Origin: an uncultured Anaerosacchariphilus sp.
GTDB taxonomy: Bacteria > Bacillota > Clostridia > Lachnospirales > Lachnospiraceae
DNA length: 7,690 bases
Direction of reading: 5' to 3'
Assembly (NCBI GenBank): GCA_934402125.1
Contig: CAKRTY010000071.1
Span: 1 to 7,690, forward strand
Shown here: one piece after another, positions 5,042 to 7,690 of the stretch
Position numbering within the stretch: position 1 is the first letter of the stretch
Layout: each line of letters starts with the position of its first letter
The notes under the pieces: generated by a model
What the model saw: the letters and a program-made list of their open reading frames with translations, nothing else
Told to the model about the DNA's origin: nothing
Databases searched by the model: none
Made by a program: the position numbers and the translations under genes

Positions 5042-6403
5042 GTGCAGTTTTTATATGAGATACCCCCAGAGTTCTGGAGTCTGTTCCGGTCGGGGAACCG
5101 GGACGTATACATCGAGGCTCTGCTGGCCATCAATGACGAATACCAATACAACAATTATTTTCTGAGCAAAGAGGCGTGCTTCCAGATTCTGACAGATATG
5201 TGCCGGGAGTCGGTCTCCCATTTTGAGCGGGAGGAGGACGAGACGGAGGAGGAAGAGCGCAGCGCCCTGCCGGGACGGATTCTGAACTGGCTTCTGCGCC
5301 ACAAATGGCTGCGCCGGGTGGAGGATTACACCACCATGACGGTCCATATTGTGATTCCCGATTATGCGGCGGTTCTCATAGACGCCTTTGACCGTCTGGT
5401 CCATGAGCAGATCGAGGAGACTCAGGTTTATATCCAGAATGTGTACGCGACCCTCTTTTCCTTCAAAAATGACAGGCGCAAGAATCTGTCCATGCTGCGG
5501 ACGGCGTTGGTCAATACGAAAAAGCTGAATAAGGCCCTGCAGGATATGCTTCACAATATGGATAAGTTTTTCGGACGCCTGCTGGAGCAGAAAAATTATA
5601 AAAACCTGTTAAAGGAGCACCTGGACGGCTTTGTGGAGACGGCGGTCCAGCAGAAATATCATATTCTGAAGACCAGCGATAATTTCTATATCTATAAAAT
5701 GGATATCAAACGGTGTCTGCAAAGACTTCGGGAGGAACCGGAGCTGATCGGCGAAAAGGAAGTGGAAATGCTGGATCTGGTGGATCAGATCGAGCGGGGC
5801 TTCGACGACATCGAGCACCGGATCGCCAATATGGACCGGGAGCACAGCAAGTACATCCGGGCCACCGTCAGCCGCCTGAATTATCTCTTAAGCGACGAGA
5901 CCGAGCGCCACGGCCTGTTGGTACAGCTTCTGAACCGGCTGGGAGCAGAACAGGGGCAGGAGGAGCAGGAAAAAAAGCTGGCGGAGGTGGCAGAGCGGAT
6001 GCAGCTCACCGGATTTTCCGTGCTGCATGAGCAGCCTCTGTACCGGCAGCGGAGAAGAAGGCGGTTCGAGGACGATCTGACCGAGGAAGAGAAGCCGGCG
6101 GAGATGTCCCGGGAGGAGATCCTGAAGCTGAACCAGATCCGCCACCGGTTTACCAGAAAGGAAATCGAGGATTTCATCGATGCCCGGATGGAGGATGGGG
6201 TGCTGGAGACCAGCCGCCTGAAGCTGCAGGACGAAGAGGATTTTGAAAAGCTGATTCTGGCCTATGACCTGGCGGTGCGGCGCAACAGTCCCTACCGGGT
6301 GATGGTCCAGGAGGAACAGCTGGAAGAAAATGGATACCGATACCCGAAGATGGCGTTTTTCCCGAGAAATCAGGAAAAAGCAGAACAGGAAAAGGAAGAT
6401 TAG
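5042..6403 (+). CDS. jetA: Wadjet system protein JetA family (DUF5716-like), kleisin-type subunit
   Basis: A 453-residue protein recognised as the JetA of a Wadjet system, which detects and cleaves small circular DNA such as plasmids. In studied Wadjet complexes JetA is the kleisin that closes the JetC SMC ring. The N-terminal part (about 1-118, starting F-L-Y-E-I-P-P-E-F-W-S-L-F-R) looks like a winged-helix domain. Residues about 115-300 are almost wholly helical with coiled-coil character. Residues about 355-445 form a second winged-helix-like region (I-R-H-R-F-T-R-K-E-I-E-D-F-I onward, ending Y-R-Y-P-K-M-A-F-F). Two charged stretches stand out: an acidic run at 61-73 and a basic-then-acidic run at 336-350 containing six arginines. 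No membrane segment or nuclease motif is seen. The GTG start is set by AAAAGGAG. jetB follows after 11 bases. The family call rests on remembered sequence features plus jetB and jetC next door; the subtype (probably type III-like) is less sure. Confidence 0.85.
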   Translation: MQFLYEIPPEFWSLFRSGNRDVYIEALLAINDEYQYNNYFLSKEACFQILTDMCRESVSHFEREEDETEEEERSALPGRILNWLLRHKWLRRVEDYTTMTVHIVIPDYAAVLIDAFDRLVHEQIEETQVYIQNVYATLFSFKNDRRKNLSMLRTALVNTKKLNKALQDMLHNMDKFFGRLLEQKNYKNLLKEHLDGFVETAVQQKYHILKTSDNFYIYKMDIKRCLQRLREEPELIGEKEVEMLDLVDQIERGFDDIEHRIANMDREHSKYIRATVSRLNYLLSDETERHGLLVQLLNRLGAEQGQEEQEKKLAEVAERMQLTGFSVLHEQPLYRQRRRRRFEDDLTEEEKPAEMSREEILKLNQIRHRFTRKEIEDFIDARMEDGVLETSRLKLQDEEDFEKLILAYDLAVRRNSPYRVMVQEEQLEENGYRYPKMAFFPRNQEKAEQEKED

Positions 6404-6407
6404 GAAG
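6402..6407 (+). promoter_or_regulatory. jetB ribosome binding site overlapping the jetA stop
   Basis: AGGAAG overlaps the TAG stop of jetA (6401-6403) and lies seven bases before ATG 6415, an arrangement that favours coupled translation. Confidence 0.7.
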
Positions 6408-6414
6408 TAAAGAT

Positions 6415-7044
6415 ATGCTAGAACAATACGGGGAATGGAATACCCAGGAACAGGAAACCATGCAGGAGGTCGTCCGGCGGCTGCTGACCCAGACCTTTCT
6501 CCTGGAGCGGAAATACGATAAAAAGAGCGGACGGATGGTGTCGGATCGGGAGTATGAATTCTGTGCGGACCATCTGGATTTTCTGACGGATTATTTTGCC
6601 GTAGCCGGCGTCACGGTCCGGCAGAACGAGGAGCTGGGGATTATCTATATCCGGGGCGCGGAGAAGGCGGGCGATCGGCTGACGAAGCTTACGACCCTGT
6701 ATCTTTTGCTTTTAAAGCTCATCTATGATGAAAAGATGGCGGCGGTGTCAAACAGCACACAGGCCTTTACCACCGTGGGAGAGCTGAACGGAAAGCTGGG
6801 CGAATTCCGCCTGGTGCGGGGGCTGCCCTCCCTGACGGAGCAGAAGCGGGCGTTTGCCGCCCTGCGGAAATATCAGATGGCGGATCTGCTGGACGGCCTG
6901 GAGGAAATGGGCGAGGCCTGCAGAATTCTGATTTACCCCAGCATCAACCTGGTGCTCCTAAGAGAGGACGCGGCGGAGCTGGTAAGGACATTTGAGGAGA
7001 CAAAAGAGGAGTCGGAAGATGGAACAGCAGACACAGGCTTATAA
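6415..7044 (+). CDS. jetB: Wadjet system protein JetB (DUF4194 family), KITE-type subunit
   Basis: A 209-residue protein matching the DUF4194/JetB family, the small winged-helix (KITE) subunit that dimerises and binds the kleisin JetA in the Wadjet SMC complex, like MukE in MukBEF. Visible features are an N-terminal helix with V-R-R-L-L-T-Q-T-F-L-L (20-30), the hydrophobic helix of the family core with L-T-K-L-T-T-L-Y-L-L-L-L-K-L-I-Y-D-E-K (89-107), and a C-terminal winged-helix strand pair, C-R-I-L-I-Y-P-S-I-N-L-V-L (169-181), before an acidic tail (about 194-203) that ends freely. No catalytic motif is expected or seen. It starts 11 bases after jetA, and its last 26 bases overlap jetC in another frame. 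The DUF4194 call is supported independently by its place between a JetA-like and an SMC-like gene. Confidence 0.87.
   Translation: MLEQYGEWNTQEQETMQEVVRRLLTQTFLLERKYDKKSGRMVSDREYEFCADHLDFLTDYFAVAGVTVRQNEELGIIYIRGAEKAGDRLTKLTTLYLLLLKLIYDEKMAAVSNSTQAFTTVGELNGKLGEFRLVRGLPSLTEQKRAFAALRKYQMADLLDGLEEMGEACRILIYPSINLVLLREDAAELVRTFEETKEESEDGTADTGL
7005..7011 (+). promoter_or_regulatory. jetC ribosome binding site inside jetB
   Basis: AGAGGAG within the acidic tail codons of jetB, seven bases before ATG 7019. It fixes the jetC start and implies that ribosomes reading jetB pass over the jetC initiation region. Confidence 0.82.
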
Positions 7045-7690
7045 AATATTTACCAAGATTGGGCTCAATAACTGGCATTACATCGACCGGAAGGTGTTAA
7101 GCCTGAATGAAAGCATCAACTTTTTTACGGGACATTCCGGAAGCGGAAAGTCTACGGTCATTGACGCCATGCAGATTGTACTGTACGCCAATACGGACGG
7201 CCGGGGCTTCTTCAACAAGGCGGCGGCGGACGATTCCGACCGGAGCCTGATCGAGTACCTGCGGGGCATGATCAACATCGGCGAAAATAACCAGATTTCC
7301 TATCGGAGAAATAAAAATTTTTCCTCCACGATTGTGCTGGAGATGGAGCAGAGCGCCACGAAGGAGAAGGAATGTATCGGCGTAGTTTTTGATGTGGATA
7401 CGGCCACCAACGAGATCGGCCGTCTGTTTTTCTGGCACAGGGGCGGTATGCTTCCGGGGGACTACCGGACGAAGGAGCGCACCATGACCATCAGCGAGGT
7501 GCGGGAATATCTGCAGAAAAACATGGAGCGGGAGGAGTACTTTTATACCTCCAACAATGAGCATTTCCGGCGGAATCTCTACGACGTCTATCTGGGCGGC
7601 CTGGATATGGAAAAGTTTCCGCGGCTGTTTAAGCGCGCGATTCCCTTCCGCATGAATATAAGACTGGAAGATTTTGTAAAAGAATACATC
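7019..7690 (+). CDS. jetC: Wadjet SMC-like ATPase JetC, N-terminal part (3' end outside window)
   Basis: The first 224 codons of an SMC/MukB/SbcC-type ATPase, the motor of the Wadjet complex that is thought to extrude DNA loops before JetD cuts. The reading frame is open to the last base. Translation gives I-G-L-N-N-W-H-Y-I-D near the start, then the Walker A loop T-G-H-S-G-S-G-K-S-T (37-46), with the ATP-binding lysine K44 at 7148-7150. Next come V-I-D-A-M-Q-I-V-L (47-55) and F-F-N-K-A-A-A-D-D-S-D-R-S-L-I-E-Y-L-R-G (64-83), the post-Walker segment typical of JetC/MukB-like heads. The stretch about 100-140 forms the expected strands of the ATPase head. The coiled coil, hinge, signature motif and Walker B lie to the right of the window. 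The ATG overlaps the end of jetB by 26 bases and has a good AGAGGAG. RecN, SbcC or RecF is less likely because of the jetA-jetB neighbours. Confidence 0.88.
   Translation, partial: MEQQTQAYKIFTKIGLNNWHYIDRKVLSLNESINFFTGHSGSGKSTVIDAMQIVLYANTDGRGFFNKAAADDSDRSLIEYLRGMINIGENNQISYRRNKNFSSTIVLEMEQSATKEKECIGVVFDVDTATNEIGRLFFWHRGGMLPGDYRTKERTMTISEVREYLQKNMEREEYFYTSNNEHFRRNLYDVYLGGLDMEKFPRLFKRAIPFRMNIRLEDFVKEYI

Noticed and set aside
5713..6030. Alternative plus-strand frame inside jetA (105 codons)
   Set aside because: It is a Gly/Arg/Ala-rich shadow of the jetA coding frame without a credible start signal.
1..7690. CRISPR arrays, tRNA or rRNA genes, insertion sequences, integrase sites
   Set aside because: No regularly spaced repeats, cloverleaf-like segments, transposase frames or terminal inverted repeats were seen. 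Nearly all bases belong to seven plus-strand genes.

Overview
The window looks like a Clostridia chromosome, most likely Lachnospiraceae or a close relative. The evidence is a fused AccD-AccA carboxyltransferase, the gene order fabZ-accC-accDA-enoyl-reductase-like flavoprotein, strong AGGAG-type ribosome sites, and a fairly GC-rich, CGG-rich coding style. This placement rests on recognised families and gene order, not on a database search. All genes lie on the + strand, and no stretch longer than 90 bases lacks a gene.

Left half (1-4412): the distal part of a type II fatty-acid synthesis operon. It starts inside fabZ (C-terminal 80 codons only). Complete accC (biotin carboxylase), accDA (carboxyltransferase beta and alpha in one chain) and a FabK/nitronate-monooxygenase-type FMN protein follow. 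Gaps are 18, 31 and 1 bases, so the genes are surely co-transcribed. AccC and AccDA together carry the enzymatic steps that make malonyl-CoA. The biotin carrier AccB and the early fab genes are expected to the left of the window.

Junction (4413-4502): a compact 90-base regulatory gap. An extended -10 promoter (TGCTATAAT) overlaps the end of the flavoprotein gene. It is followed at once by a 17-bp-arm inverted repeat ending in seven T's. The repeat can act as the terminator of the fatty-acid operon. Each arm is also a CTG-N6-CAG quasi-palindrome, so it may be a double operator for the regulator that follows.

Right half (4503-7690): a TetR-family regulator (TTG start), then 14 bases on, three genes that I read as the beginning of a Wadjet (JetABCD) anti-plasmid SMC system: jetA (kleisin-like, GTG start), jetB (DUF4194, KITE-like) and the first 224 codons of jetC (SMC/MukB-like ATPase with an intact Walker A). 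jetC overlaps jetB by 26 bases and runs off the right edge. jetD, the Toprim-type nuclease, is not visible and would be expected downstream. The most notable point is that this Wadjet locus appears to sit in one operon behind a dedicated TetR-type regulator, directly beyond a housekeeping lipid operon.
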